A stretch of 64,000 nucleotides of DNA, taken from positions 65,379,117 to 65,443,116 of the forward strand of contig CATQJL010000112.1 in the NCBI GenBank assembly GCA_958299035.1, given 5' to 3'. This DNA is from Cylicocyclus nassatus (taxonomy: Eukaryota > Nematoda > Chromadorea > Rhabditida > Strongylidae). The position numbers and the translations under genes are program-made. The notes beneath the pieces were generated by a model. It searched no databases and was not told the origin of the DNA. It was given only the letters and a program-made list of their open reading frames with translations. Below, in pieces: positions 1 through 10,376 of this stretch (positions within the stretch are counted from its first letter, which is position 1; every line of letters starts with the position of its first letter).

Positions 1-639
1 GTGCTCTCTTATGAGAACCGACAGGCATACTGAGTGGTCATGGGTAGATAGAGAAAATTTCGAAAATTATTGTACAGCTTAAAAAAGCTTATAAGATCTT
101 TGGTGCCGAGAGCTTTTCTTGACCGATTAAAAACGGAACCGTTTTTCAACCTCGTTACAGCACACGTTTATCGAATTTCAAATGATGAAAATTTTACGCT
201 TGCCGAGGGGTGAAAGTAATTGGTGGCTGGGCTCTGCTAGCTCTTGCTTTAGTCTAACACCTCCAACACTAGACTTATTGATTGCCTGTATTCACGGAAA
301 ATTAATGCCCTTGAACTTTCGTACAAATGATTATTCTTCGACAGCAACAAATTTTGCTAGCAAAACGGTTTTTATTGAAAGTGGTTTCATGCAATGCTGT
401 ATTGTTTCATCCTTATTTCATGATCAATACAAAGACTTGACTTGGAGAGCATATGGTAGAGATTCTTGCAAGAACATTTTCTTAGCTGAGAACGTGTCTC
501 GATCATTTGGAGATCATAGGCCTGCGATTTCGTCACACTGGAGATTTTATTAAAATATGATATGTGGTAAAAAGAGCAAAAACCGCCTCTATTGGTTAAA
601 TAATATCGCATTACAAATTAAAATCTCTTCGAAGGGCTT
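1..639. other. No supported feature
   Basis: The longest open frame here (182-553, plus, 123 residues) starts at a plain ATG. It has no motif I recognise, no splice pattern, and a composition like other chance frames in this AT-rich sequence. I see no repeat match elsewhere in the window. Confidence 0.4.
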
Positions 640-728
640 ATACAGCGCAAAAATCGAACAGAACTTATACAGTATCCCGATAGTACAGACAGACATACAT
701 ACAAACAAACATTCAGTTATATATAAGA
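640..728 (-). mobile_element. Hel-1 Helitron-like 5' end fragment
   Basis: On the minus strand it starts TC followed by TTATATATAACTGAATG and a run of TGTNTGTATG units. This is the 5' end shared by all Hel-1 copies in the window. The base before TC is A, as expected for Helitron insertion between A and T. Only about 90 bp are recognisable and no CTAG 3' end is seen, so it is a truncated copy. Confidence 0.55.
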
Positions 729-739
729 TTACGAATGAA

Positions 740-1589
740 CGCTTTTAGTATTACCGATTTTCAAAAGCAAAACACACTCAAACTTCTCCGCGGAAGGGGC
801 GCTCCGATTTTTCTGCGTTTTTGGGCTTTTTTATGATTTTCGACCCAACGAAATTTCTCGACCTAGAGCTGTAGCTAGCATATACTCTACACCCTTTCCC
901 AGTCTAGGGTTCCATTTCCAAACAATATACAAAACATTTTGAAAAATCAAGTTCCTTTTGGGAGAATGGTTGATTTTAGGACATAGCGTTTTGTTATTCA
1001 GATTTTCAAAACATAGAGATGTAGTTTTCTGTGCGTGAACTATCCGCTAGGCTTCAAAGTTAACATGCATTTGAGAAATAAATTTGTAGAACAGATTTTA
1101 TAACCGTATCAATTATGCTGCCTTGTCTTTTGCGTGATTATGTTCGCCTTTTCAGATAGAAACTGCTGTGTGTTGATACGAAGCTTCGGCATGGCACTTT
1201 GATGCAAGCAGTAAATTATCTGTAATGAGGAAAATTCGTATCCCACTTTCCAAAAGACAACAAACCTGATTAGGCGAGCCGGTTTTCTGCCTCTCACAAT
1301 GTCCAAAAACTGTATTAAATTTTTTGACTAACTGAAACCAAGCTTGTACATGATAGCTTTTGTATCGGCACCAAATCGCACTTACGTACTGATACGGTTT
1401 GTCGTCTTTATAGGAACATAAATCGTTGGCATACCTACGGGAGGAAGATAGAGCATTGACAACTAATATACCTGAAACATCCAAGTTTAGCTTGATAGGT
1501 CGTTTTTATTACCCTAGTTTCAGATGTACAAGGCCGCACCCTTATTGCTCGGAATGCGGACACGAACTCTGCTTGAAACTTCGTGGGGC
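740..1589. other. Unannotated intergenic sequence
   Basis: Only overlapping short frames on both strands. I see no domain, splice pair or repeat copy here. Confidence 0.35.
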
Positions 1590-2530
1590 AAATTAAGCGA
1601 GAGTATTGCGCACTCACAAGGGAAGGAAAATTGGTCGAAGTGGCTTTTTGAGATGAGGTGTATAATGACTTGTAGAGCTTCGAGCGCTGATTCCAAATCT
1701 ACCTTTGCTATCTGCTGCGAGATTTTGAACGTTATGAAGGTTTTTGTGAGTAAATCTGAACGCAAAAATGGGGTAAAATCAGTCGTAACTTTTTCCAATG
1801 TTTAAATGAGGCAGCAACGAATTGGCATATTTGAATCAAGAATATTCGTTGCACCGGGTGACTCAACTACCACTTAAGGGCAGTGGATCGGCAAAATCCA
1901 ACAACTAGGGATCTTAACGCGGTAGGTTCCTTATCGTCCAACTATGAAAACAGTGCAATCTCGGTTGCACAGCATGCTTTCCCTGCCGAGAAAATCGCTA
2001 TCGAACTTACACGCGCAGGCCAATCTTACACGCATCTGGACGAGTTGGCAATTTCCTTCTCACCATTGTAGGCTGCCCGCCATAACGTTATAACCATTGG
2101 GTCCTGCCACGATTTAGCGTCATCGGCCTTGCTCCACTCGTCCAATATCAAAGGGAATGGCATTGAAAAACATTCATTTTCGCCGTTTTCAAGCTTTCAA
2201 AAGTGGATTTTCGGGATCAGCGTATTGAAAATCTCAGGTAAGCACAAATTGACTAGGTCGAGATTTGCCGAGCCACTGCCTTTAAGCCCTATAAAAAATA
2301 TTACAACTGATTTTAGCCTACTCTTGCAATCAGATTTTTACTCACAAAAACCTTCATAACGCCCAAAAGCCCGCAGCAGATAGTAAAGGTAGATTTGGAA
2401 TCGGCGTTCCAAGCTCTACAAGGCAGTATCCATCTTATTTCAAAAGGCCACTTCGAGCAATCCTCCTTTCCTTGTCAGAGCGACCGCTTTGCGAGACAAA
2501 TGTGCGCGCCAAAGCCTCCTTTATTTTGAA
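1590..2530. repeat. Foldback repeat, family F
   Basis: Two inverted arms of roughly 200 bp are visible: about 1600-1800 and about 2290-2490. They share GCTGATTCCAAATCTACCTT-type sequence and TATGAAGGTTTTTGTGAGTA. The arms are about 80 percent alike by eye, with about 490 bp between them. The arm core, an element rich in GATTCCAAA with a CTGC box, recurs in the foldback at 60346-60990. There is no coding capacity. It is probably a non-autonomous DNA transposon or a decayed foldback, but I cannot fix its exact ends. Confidence 0.6.
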
Positions 2531-2769
2531 CAGTCTCGGTTTCACTCAGAACTACATATAAAAAATCCCAAGTAATAGCTAAAGAAAGTTCCCGACTTGC
2601 GAAAAAATTTTTTCAAACCGATGCAACTTCAAGCAGGTTGATCTTTTTTGAGAGCTGCAATTTTTGCGCAAAGACAATGTTGTCTACAAGATACGCCTAT
2701 CCTGTTGGGTCGTCAGCACCACATTTTGGGCCACCGACATGCGCAGTAGGGAAAAAGATCGACTTAAAA

Positions 2770-2890
2770 TCGGTGACGAAAAGTAGCCTATGACACCCGC
2801 CCCACCCCGAAGTGTATGTGTGCGAAGTTTGGTCCGGATCGGTTCAGAAATGGAATTTTCTATTCGAACATACGTACAGTCGAATCATTT
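2770..2890 (-). mobile_element. Hel-1 Helitron-like fragment
   Basis: Read on the minus strand, it has the Hel-1 5' body: ATTCCATTTCTGAACCGATC, then the CCGGACCAAAC block and ACACATACACTTCGG, then GGGTGTCATAGGCTACTTTT. The TC start is missing or degraded near 2890, and another Hel-1 3' end begins 10 bp away. It is a truncated copy lying next to the longer reversed copy. Confidence 0.6.
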
Positions 2891-3235
2891 CATATGATCA
2901 CTGGCTGGCTCCGGCTCCGCCCGTCCCTGTCAAAAACGATAAAGGTTCCATTTTTATCCCTGTACACCTTTACCGGTGCCCACTTCTACATGCAATTCCC
3001 TATTCCCGCTGTGTGAGTAATCAGTATGCTCACCTACCTTTCTCACCCCCCCCCCCCCAGCCGCGTAGCTCAAACTTTGCAAAAAAAACAATAAGACCGA
3101 TAAAAGTAAGGATAATTCTAAAAACTGATGGCGTTATTCAACTATCCGGGCCCTGAAATGTTTTTGTGGTGTGTCTTGCTCAAACTCGGTATATGGGGGT
3201 AATTCAAGCCACTGATGACGATAATGGTATAGGGC

Positions 3236-3443
3236 ATTCGTAAAATCGTGACAATGGAGTGACCGTCGCACTTCCATTTCTTGATTTGTATCTCTACTCG
3301 AATATTTTTCTGCTTACATATGATAGTATTTAGGCGCTGGAAGTGACTGAACTTAGCTTGGAGGTGATGCATGTTTGTAAGGGTGTTTTATGCTCCTGTG
3401 TGCGCAAAGACCGCAGTCAACCTCGTCGTCACGATTTTGAGAA
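3236..3443. mobile_element. About 208-bp MITE (family Q)
   Basis: The ends are inverted. The left end reads TAAAATCGTGACAATGG and the right end, reversed, reads CAAAATCGTGACGACGAGG. A second copy at 46764-46975 shares the body, including CTTACATATGAYAGTATT and TTTTATGCTCCTGTG. It is non-coding. The target duplication is not clear, so the superfamily is open. Confidence 0.55.
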
Positions 3444-3608
3444 TGAACCGTAGTCATTTCGCGTGGCAGCGGGTAAAAATCATGAACCTGCCTGAAAGCT
3501 TGGCAGGGAATTACCTAAAGTGCTGTTTCAAGACTATCGTGCTTAATGCCCATGATAATGGCAATTCGTGTGGTATAAAATTTTCCCACGACTAATGCTT
3601 TCTTTATA

Positions 3609-5011
3609 AAGTGCGGTTCATAATTATACGAACACCCAAAATTTTGTAAGTATTCGGACTTTTTGGGAGAAACTCAAAAAGCCGTTGGTACCACGCGAAA
3701 GAGCACAACCGAAAACGGTATGTGATCCATAAGAATGGAAATTGATGTCAATCTTAGGAGTATTTTTGCGCCTAATGCGAATTTTTAGCGGTTCATAATT
3801 ATACGAACACCTCAAACAAAGGTCCATTTCTCATCCGCGAGTGCAATCATTTGAGACCAAATTTTTTGTAGAGTTACAGTAATAAAGTCTGAAACACCTG
3901 CTACACACTGAACCCATTGAAGTTCAAAAAAAAAGACCGTTACTTTTTTCAGAAGGCTCTAAATGCTTTTGGAGTGATTGCGCTCCAAAAACATCCGTTC
4001 TTCTGTGGTTTACGCGCTCTAATTAGCTTCTACCAAAGCTATGAGATAAAATAAGCTCTTTCGATAGGTATTTTGTTTGACGCTTGGAAAATCTTTGCGT
4101 TTTCGCGCCGTTTTTCAACCAAGTTCCATCCCAACCCTAATGGTTGGCACGATTTCGAGCTTCAAAACTCAGCTTCTGTCTTGCGCAAACATCTGATATG
4201 AAGCTGTTGCATTGCTTGCATGATGATGTTTTTGTGCCAAAGTTTTTGGGTTTTTTGTAGAACTGATCTTGAGGCTGCGGAGCTACAAACCAAATATAGG
4301 TGTGATTGCAATAGTAAAAACAGTGTTTTTGGTGAAATGACGTCTGCGTGGCCAAAACAAACGCTCAACGCTGCCGATTTTTTCTAGCCAAATATACAGT
4401 CTTGTGAACTTCTACATACTATATGCTTACTTCATTGTACGGCTTCAGAAGCTGAGTTTTAAGGCTCAAATCGTGCTAACTCTGTGATAAGGTTGGAACT
4501 TGGTTGAAAAACGGCGCGAAAACACAAGGATTTTCCAAGCGTCAAACAAAATACCTATCTAGAAAGCTTATTTTATCTCATAGCTTTGGTAGAAGCTGAT
4601 TAGAGCGCGTAAACCACAGGAGAACGGCTGTTTTTGGAGCGCAATCACTCCAAAAGCATTTAAAGCCTTCTGAAAAAAATAACGGTCCTCTTTTTGAACT
4701 GCACTGAGTTCAGTGTGTAGCAGATATGTCAGACTTTGTTACTGTAACTCTACAAAAAATTTGGACTCAAATGATTGCAATCTTGAATGAAAAATGAACC
4801 TTTGTTCGAGGTGTTTGTATAATTATGAACCGCTAAAAATTCGCATAAGGCGCAAAAACACTCCTACGATTGACATCAATTTCCATTCTTATGGATCATA
4901 TACCGTTTTCGGTTGTGCTCTTTCGCGTGGTACCAACGGCTTTTTGAGTTTTCCCAAAAAGTCCGAAAACTTACAAAATTTTGGGTGTTCGTATAATTAT
5001 GAACCGCACTT
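3609..5011. mobile_element. Tc1-like palindromic element with IR/DR ends
   Basis: About 1.4 kb, flanked by TA on both sides (3607-3608 and 5012-5013). The inverted arms of roughly 575 bp run inward to about 4180 and 4445. Each arm holds two copies of GCGGTTCATAATTATACGAA: at 3613 and 3788 on the left, and reversed, ending near 4833 and 5007, on the right. The spacing is 174-175 bp. This inverted-repeat/direct-repeat layout is known from several Tc1-like transposons, where the transposase binds both sites. The 260-bp centre has no transposase frame, so the element is non-autonomous. It sits inside the reversed Hel-1 copy, and the related Hel-1 copy at about 49220 lacks it. Confidence 0.75.
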
Positions 5012-5450
5012 TAGAACCACTGCCGCGCGCGATACACCCTTCGGCGGCTTTTGCTTAAGCAGAAACAGGGGAAGGGAGATTTCCCGCGTGCGTTACACGT
5101 TGGGGCAGATTATCAGGATGGCGCTGGCATGCAAAACAATCGTTTCCCCATTTCGTGAATATCGGAGATCTAAATTGGCCCGAAAGCGAAGAAATGTCTA
5201 TTCAAATCCTGCAACTCATCATAACTTCACAATAATGCGTTATGACGAGCAAGCATCATAATCATAAGCAGTATGCTTGTGGACCGTTACAGGTAAGGTT
5301 TTGAGCAAATCTAGAACTTTGACCCATGTACACCCACCGTAAAGAAAATGCATTATCCTGCGAAGTCAGCATGATATTCATGTTCAGCGCGCTGAATGAC
5401 CACCCTAGATGAAGTTTAAAGCAAATGCATGTTTTTGACCCCATCATCCT

Positions 5451-6570
5451 TCTATATATATAAAACCGAATGGTGTACTTGTCTGTACGTTGGTGGATGC
5501 TGTCTGTACGTCCTCAATGGTGCTTTTCTGGTCGATGGTGTTTTCGTGTCTGTCGTTTTCCAGTATGGAAACTTGTTACCGCTTCTACCAAATTTATCGA
5601 TTACCTGCAAATTTTGAACTACGGGGCTGGGAGTTGGCACAGGGGGGTAAGCGAACATGCTGATTACGAATACAATATTAGTTTTTGGAATTATCGATTA
5701 CTTTTATCATTTTATCGATTATTTGCAAAGTTCGAGCTACAGCGTTGAGAGTTGGCACATGAGGGTAAGCGAACATGCTGATTACGAATATGATAACCGT
5801 TTTCAAAAATGCCCATTACTTTTATCATTTTATCAATTTGTTTGCAAATTTTGAACTACGGGGTTGGGAGTTGGCAAAGGGGGGTAAGCGAACATGCTGA
5901 TTACGAAGACAATATTAGTTATCAATTACTTTTATCATTTTATCGATTTTTTGCAAAGTTCCAGCTACGGCGCTGAGAGTTGGCACAGGGCGGTAAGCGA
6001 ACATGCTGATTACGAATATGACAACCATTTTCAAAAATGCACATTACTTTTACCATTTCATCGATTTGTTTGCAAATTTTGAACTACGGGGGTGGGAGTT
6101 GGCAAAGGGGGGTAAGCGAACATGCTGATTACGAATATGGTAACCATTTTCAAAAATGCACATTACTTTTATCATTTTATCGTTTTTGCAAATTTTGAAC
6201 TACTGGGCTGGGAGTTGGCACAGGGGGGTAAGCGAACATGCTGATTACGAATACAATATTAGTTATCAATTACTTTTATCATTTTATCGATTTTCTGACA
6301 AAGTTCAAGCTACGGGGCTGGGAGTTGGCACAGGGGGGGCTAACATACTGATTACGAATATGATAACCAATTCAGAAAATACCCATTATTTCTATTGGTT
6401 TAATTGATTTTTTGCAATGTTTGAACCACGGCGCTGGGGGTGTTGGTACAGGCAGGTAATTGAGCATGCGGCTCACGAACACGTTCTTATTTTACAAGTT
6501 ATCAATTATCTTCACTGGTTTTATCGATTTTTTGCAAAGTTTAAGCCACGAAACTGGGAGATTTGGTACA
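5451..6570 (+). mobile_element. Hel-1 copy expanded into a tandem array
   Basis: It begins TCTATATATATAAAACCG followed by a GTCTGTACG-rich stretch, as other Hel-1 starts do, although the base before TC is T rather than A. From about 5600 it becomes a tandem array. Each unit holds GGGAGTTGGCAC, then GTAAGCGAACATGCTGATTA, then CATTTTATCGATTTTTTGC. The GAACATGCTGATTACGAA box recurs at about 5653, 5771, 5890, 5999 and 6118, so the period is 109-119 bp. Diverged units continue towards 6560. The same module occurs once to four times in other Hel-1 copies, so this is an amplification inside the element. No 3' CTAG end is seen. Confidence 0.65.
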
Positions 6571-6589
6571 TGTGTTGTATTAGTGCATC

Positions 6590-7120
6590 TTTTGGCAGAT
6601 TGTTTTCTATCATGAGTTATTGGCAGTCAATAACGAATGCAAATTAGAGCGTGCTTCTTTTGGCTGTTTTCTTCATTCATGAGTTATTGCCAATCAATAA
6701 CCGATCTAATTAGTGAAGCGCGACTGTCATACCCCGGGGACAGACGCCGATGAGAGATCGGAGTCTGAGAGATAGAGAGGGGCGTGGCCCAAAGGCTCTC
6801 TGGGGATCGATTTGGATCCAGTGGAGTGGGTGTGGCCACATATACCCAGGGGACAGACGCCGATGAGAGATCGGAGTCTGAGAGATAGAGAGGGGCGGAG
6901 CTCTAACTAAGGTGGTCATGTCTACAATTTGAGCCTAGATTATTCAGTCTCATCTGTTGCACTCACCAAGTTTGGTGGTGCTCTCGTCTAACTTCTTCTG
7001 TGTTCTATATTATTTCCTTGTGTCAAGTAATCTTTTGTAATAAAGATTATTTAATCAGTAGTGTCTGTTGATCACATTTGAAATTGTCGTTGTTTCGACA
7101 AGTATCGCGAATTGCGAACT
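6590..7120. repeat. Non-Hel-1 insert in the array; possible solo LTR
   Basis: This block separates Hel-1-type units before about 6570 from diverged units that resume near 7150. It has two copies of a 50-bp segment with CAGACGCCGATGAGAGATCG about 113 bp apart (near 6740 and 6853), two copies of TGAGTTATTGCCAATCAATA-like sequence, and an AATAAA signal at about 7039. A duplicated upstream segment plus a poly(A) signal would fit an LTR. However, I cannot find matching TG/CA ends with a target duplication, so this is only a suggestion. Confidence 0.3.
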
Positions 7121-7139
7121 AAGCCATATAAGAAACCGA

Positions 7140-7410
7140 TTCATGGGAAAAAGCGAGCATGCCGATTACGATTGTAATAAGTGTTCTTAAAATTACCTAT
7201 TATTTCTGTCGATTTTCTATTCTTTGTAAAATTAGAGCTACACGGCTAGTATTTGGCACAAAGTTGTATGTGAGCACGCTCACTGCAAAGGTAGTAACCG
7301 TTTTTGAGATTACCCATTACTTTTGTTGATTTCATCTTTTTTCAACTAAAGCTACGAGGCTGAGATGGCACTGGTCCGGGGGTAAGTGAGCATGCTGAGA
7401 ATTCTATAAT
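7140..7410 (+). repeat. Diverged Hel-1 tandem modules
   Basis: Two or three degraded units carry GAGCATGCCGATTACGA, GCTACACGGCTAGTATTTGG and GTAAGTGAGCATGCTGAGAA. They match the module array that ends near 6570, and so probably continue it on the far side of the insert. Confidence 0.5.
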
Positions 7411-7479
7411 CACACTCGGAATTGACGAAGACGGTAAATTTACCTAAAGTTGTTATAGATTTACTTGGCCCGCCTTTAC

Positions 7480-9640
7480 CTTTTAAAATCCTACTTCTGC
7501 CCCTGTAATCAGAAAAGAAACAGCGTGGTCTCGAGGGAGGAAGAGGCTCATAAACTGAGGCGGCAAGAAATTTTCGCTAAGAATTTCTACGAGTCGGTAT
7601 CTAATTATACAAAAATTTCCTTGAAATTTACTTCTGTCCCTTCCATTCTGCAAAAACCATACTTCTGCCTCTGAAAGCAGAAAAGTGGTCTCTGGGGATG
7701 GGCAGACCCATGAGCTTCATCCGATAGGACATTTTCACTGAAACTTTTGGTCCCCAAACTTCGCAAGAACCACAAACTCAAAAACCACACTTCTGGTCCT
7801 AAAAGCAAAAAAGACAGGGAGCTTGGTCTCGAGTTAAGAAAGAATTATGGCCTCAGGCAGCAAGATATTTTCGCCAGAAGTTTCTGGGTGTCAATGATTA
7901 TACAGAATTTGCTTAAAATTTATTTCTGGCCATTTCAATTTGCAAAAACCACACTTTTTCCTCTAAAAGCGAAACAGCACAGACAGCTTGGTTTTGAGAA
8001 AAAGACAGAACCATGAGCTTCATGCGACAAACATTTTCGCCAAGGCGTTTGACCCCCTAGACTTCGCAAAAAACCAGTACTTCTGCCCCTAAAAGCAGAA
8101 CAGCACAGAGAATTTAGTCTCTAGGGAAGGACAGCCCATGAGTTTCATCCGGACATCAGGACATTTTCGCTAAGATGTTTGACTCCCAAACTTCGCAAAA
8201 ACCACAAAACTCAAAAACCACACTTCTGGCGCTAAAAGCAAAAAAGCACAAGGAGCTTGGTCTCGAGGGAAGAAAGAATTATGGCTTCAGAGCAAGATAT
8301 TTTCGCCAGAAGTTTCTGGATGTCGATGTTTTATTATACAGAAAGTTGTTTGAGGTTCGTGGTCATTCTACTCTGCAAAACCCATACTTCTACCCTCAAA
8401 AGCAAAACAGCACAGATAGCTTGGTCTTGAGGGGAAGAGACTCGTAAGCTCAGCCAGCAAGATACTTCCGCTGAAAATTTCTGGGTGTCAATATTTATTC
8501 TACAGAAACCTGTTTGAAATTCTCCTGTGGCCATTCTACTCTGCAAAAACCGGCTTCTGCTTCTGATGGTAGAAAAGTGGTCTCGAGGGAAAGACAGACC
8601 CATGAGCTTCATCCGATAGGAAATTTTCACTGGAACTTTTGGCCCCCAAACTTCGCAAGAGCCACAAACGCAAAAACCACACTTCTGGTCCTAAAAGCAA
8701 AAAAGACAGGGAGCTTGGTCTTGAGGAAAGAAGAATTATGGCCTGAGGCAGCAAGATATTTTCGCCAGAAGTTTCAGGGTGTCAATGATTATACAGAACT
8801 TGCTTGAAATTTACTTCTGACCCTTTTGGTCTCGGAGGGAAAAGACTCATAAGCTCATCCAGCAAGATACTTTCGCTGAAAATTTCTGAGTGTCAATGTT
8901 TATTCATATAGAAACTTGCTTCAAAATTTACTTCTGGCCCTTCTACTTTGCAAAAACCATACTTCTGCCTCTAAAAGTAAAAAAGCAGAAAGTGCTCTCG
9001 ATACAGGGACAGACCCATTAGCTTCATACGACAGGACATTTTCGCTAAGATGTTTGACCCCTAGACTTCGCAAAAACCAGTACTTCTGCCCCTAAAAGCA
9101 GAAGAGCACAGATAGCTTGGTCTCGAGGGGAAGAAACTCATAAGCTCAGCCAGCAAGATACTTTCGCTGAAAATTTCTGAGTGTCACTGTTTATTCTACA
9201 GAAACTTGTTTGAACTTTACTTGTGGCCATTCTACTCTGCAAAAACCGAACTTCTGCCTCTGAAGGCAGAAAAGCGATCTCGAAGGAAAGACAGACCCAT
9301 GAGTTTCTTGCGACAGGAAATTATCGTCTCTGAAAATTTTGGCCTTTTGAACTTCGCTAAAACCACACTTTTGAACTCCGCTAAAACCCCTAAAAGCAAA
9401 AAAAAACAGGGAGCTTGGTCTCGAGGGAAGAAAAGACTCAGGGCTCAGGCAGCAAGATATTTGCGCTAAAAAATTTTAGGTGTCAATATTTAATTATAAA
9501 GAAACTTGCTGGAAAAATTACAACCCCTTCATTTCAACCATACTTTTGCCTTTAAAAGCGGAAGCATAAGGAGCTTGGTTTCGAGGGATGGAAAGACCTA
9601 GGGTTTTATGCGACAGGACAATTTTGGTAAGATTGTCTTT
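7480..9640 (+). repeat. Dimeric satellite array, about 14 monomers
   Basis: A box like ACTTCTGCCCCTAAAAGCAG, itself a small TTCTGC/GCAGAA hairpin, recurs at about 7493, 7659, 7791, 7951, 8081, 8224, 8386, 8550, 8683, 8962, 9082, 9250 and 9547. The steps often alternate between about 165 and about 132 bp, giving a dimer near 295 bp. Other shared boxes are GACAGACCCATGAGCTTCAT, GATATTTTCGCCAGAAGTTT and GCTTGGTCTCGAGGG. A segment near 7709 recurs almost unchanged near 8601, about 892 bp on, close to three dimers, which suggests higher-order duplication. Open frames crossing it are broken and inconsistent, so I do not call genes. Confidence 0.75.
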
Positions 9641-9680
9641 TAAACGAAGGCGTCGGGCAAGCTTTAGTCTGTTCTAAGAA

Positions 9681-9911
9681 ATGAGTCCGTTCACTGGCAA
9701 GACATCATCGAAAAAAATACTGCTCATTTTTATCTACATATCTGAGTTTTCAGCTGCTGGAAAGCATTGGCACTCTCCTGCGAATCAATCTGAGTTTTGG
9801 GATGAATCAGCTGTGACAAACAGGTGCTTGGAGGTAGCTTCCTTGTTTAAGAGCCTTGGTATCTGGGCGAAGGTATCTGCAAGAGGAACAGCAGAGATGC
9901 TTTGCGGATAG
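9681..9911 (+). CDS. Hypothetical open frame, possible exon
   Basis: A 76-residue frame, not recognised. An acceptor-like TGAGTTTTCAG lies near 9755, and the part after it reads like ordinary protein, with charged and aromatic residues (for example NQSEFWDESAVTNRCLEV). It sits between the satellite and the Helitron cluster. It has no partner exon I can see and no known motif. A chance frame or remnant is as likely as a gene. Confidence 0.2.
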   Translation: MSPFTGKTSSKKILLIFIYISEFSAAGKHWHSPANQSEFWDESAVTNRCLEVASLFKSLGIWAKVSARGTAEMLCG

Positions 9912-10062
9912 TCACTGGTAGTAGCTTCTTTTCCTAAGAGCATAGTGTTTTGTTTCTACTACTCACTATACGCGAAAGGTCGCTGGGAAGATGGAAATTC
10001 TCTTTCTTGGGATTTTTAGTTAATTAATGGCAGATATCAATGTATCTGTCCAGACCCACTTA

Positions 10063-10085
10063 CTAGCGACCCGTAGGGTCGCTAG
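10063..10085. repeat. Perfect 10-bp-stem palindrome ending in CTAG
   Basis: CTAGCGACCC, loop GTA, GGGTCGCTAG. It lies directly against the 5' TC of the first Hel-1 copy at 10086. A GC-rich hairpin ending in CTAG followed by T is the form of a Helitron 3' end, so this may be the tail of a different Helitron family whose body I cannot define. Confidence 0.55.
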
Positions 10086-10374
10086 TCTTATATATAAAGC
10101 TGAATGTCTGTTTGTATGTCTGTCTGTCTATGTGTACGTATGTTCCGAATAGAAAATTCCATTTCTGAACCGATCCGGACCAAACTTGGCACACATACAC
10201 TTCGGGCCCCGGCGGGTGTCACAGGCTACTTTTCGTCATCGATCGATATCGACTTTATCGATTTTTTGCAAAATTTGAGCTACGGGGCTGGGAGTTGGTA
10301 CAGGGGGTAATCGAGCATGCTGATTACGAATAAAATAATGACAGGGCCGAACGGAGCCGGATAAGCCATTCTAG
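10086..10374 (+). mobile_element. Hel-1, short copy (289 bp)
   Basis: Starts TCTTATATATAAAGCTGAAT and ends in the GC-rich tail GACAGGGCCGAACGGAGCC with final CTAG followed by T. The interior has the standard order: TGTCTGT-rich 5' end, GAACCGATCCGGACCAAAC, GGGTGTCACAGGCTACTTTT, TCGATCGATATCGA, then one GGGAGTTGG module. No coding capacity. The base before TC is G, from the preceding CTAG palindrome, not the usual A. Confidence 0.75.
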
Positions 10375-10376
10375 TA

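Larger units (their letters stand above)
2901..5450 (-). mobile_element. Long Hel-1 derivative, 5'-truncated, with nested MITEs
   Basis: This copy runs in reverse. Its 3' end is at about 2901, with the GC-rich GACAGGGACGGGCGGAGCC block read on the minus strand, though the usual CTAG is altered. The rest matches, in reverse, the interior of the full copy at 47796-50004 (for example GGCAGCGGGTAAAAATCATG, and the block with GCGCGCGATACACCCTTCGG). It is interrupted by a small MITE (3236-3443) and by the Tc1-like palindrome at 3609-5011. Its 5' part is missing where the next Hel-1 copy starts at 5451. No helicase or Rep domain is encoded, so it is non-autonomous. Confidence 0.6.

Noticed and set aside
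182..553. 123-residue ORF near the left edge
   Set aside because: No recognised domain or homology cue; opposing frame present; left as unannotated.
5600..6570. Regularly spaced repeats that might suggest a CRISPR array
   Set aside because: The repeats are about 115-bp whole modules with no unique spacers, and the DNA is eukaryotic; it is a tandem expansion of Hel-1 modules.
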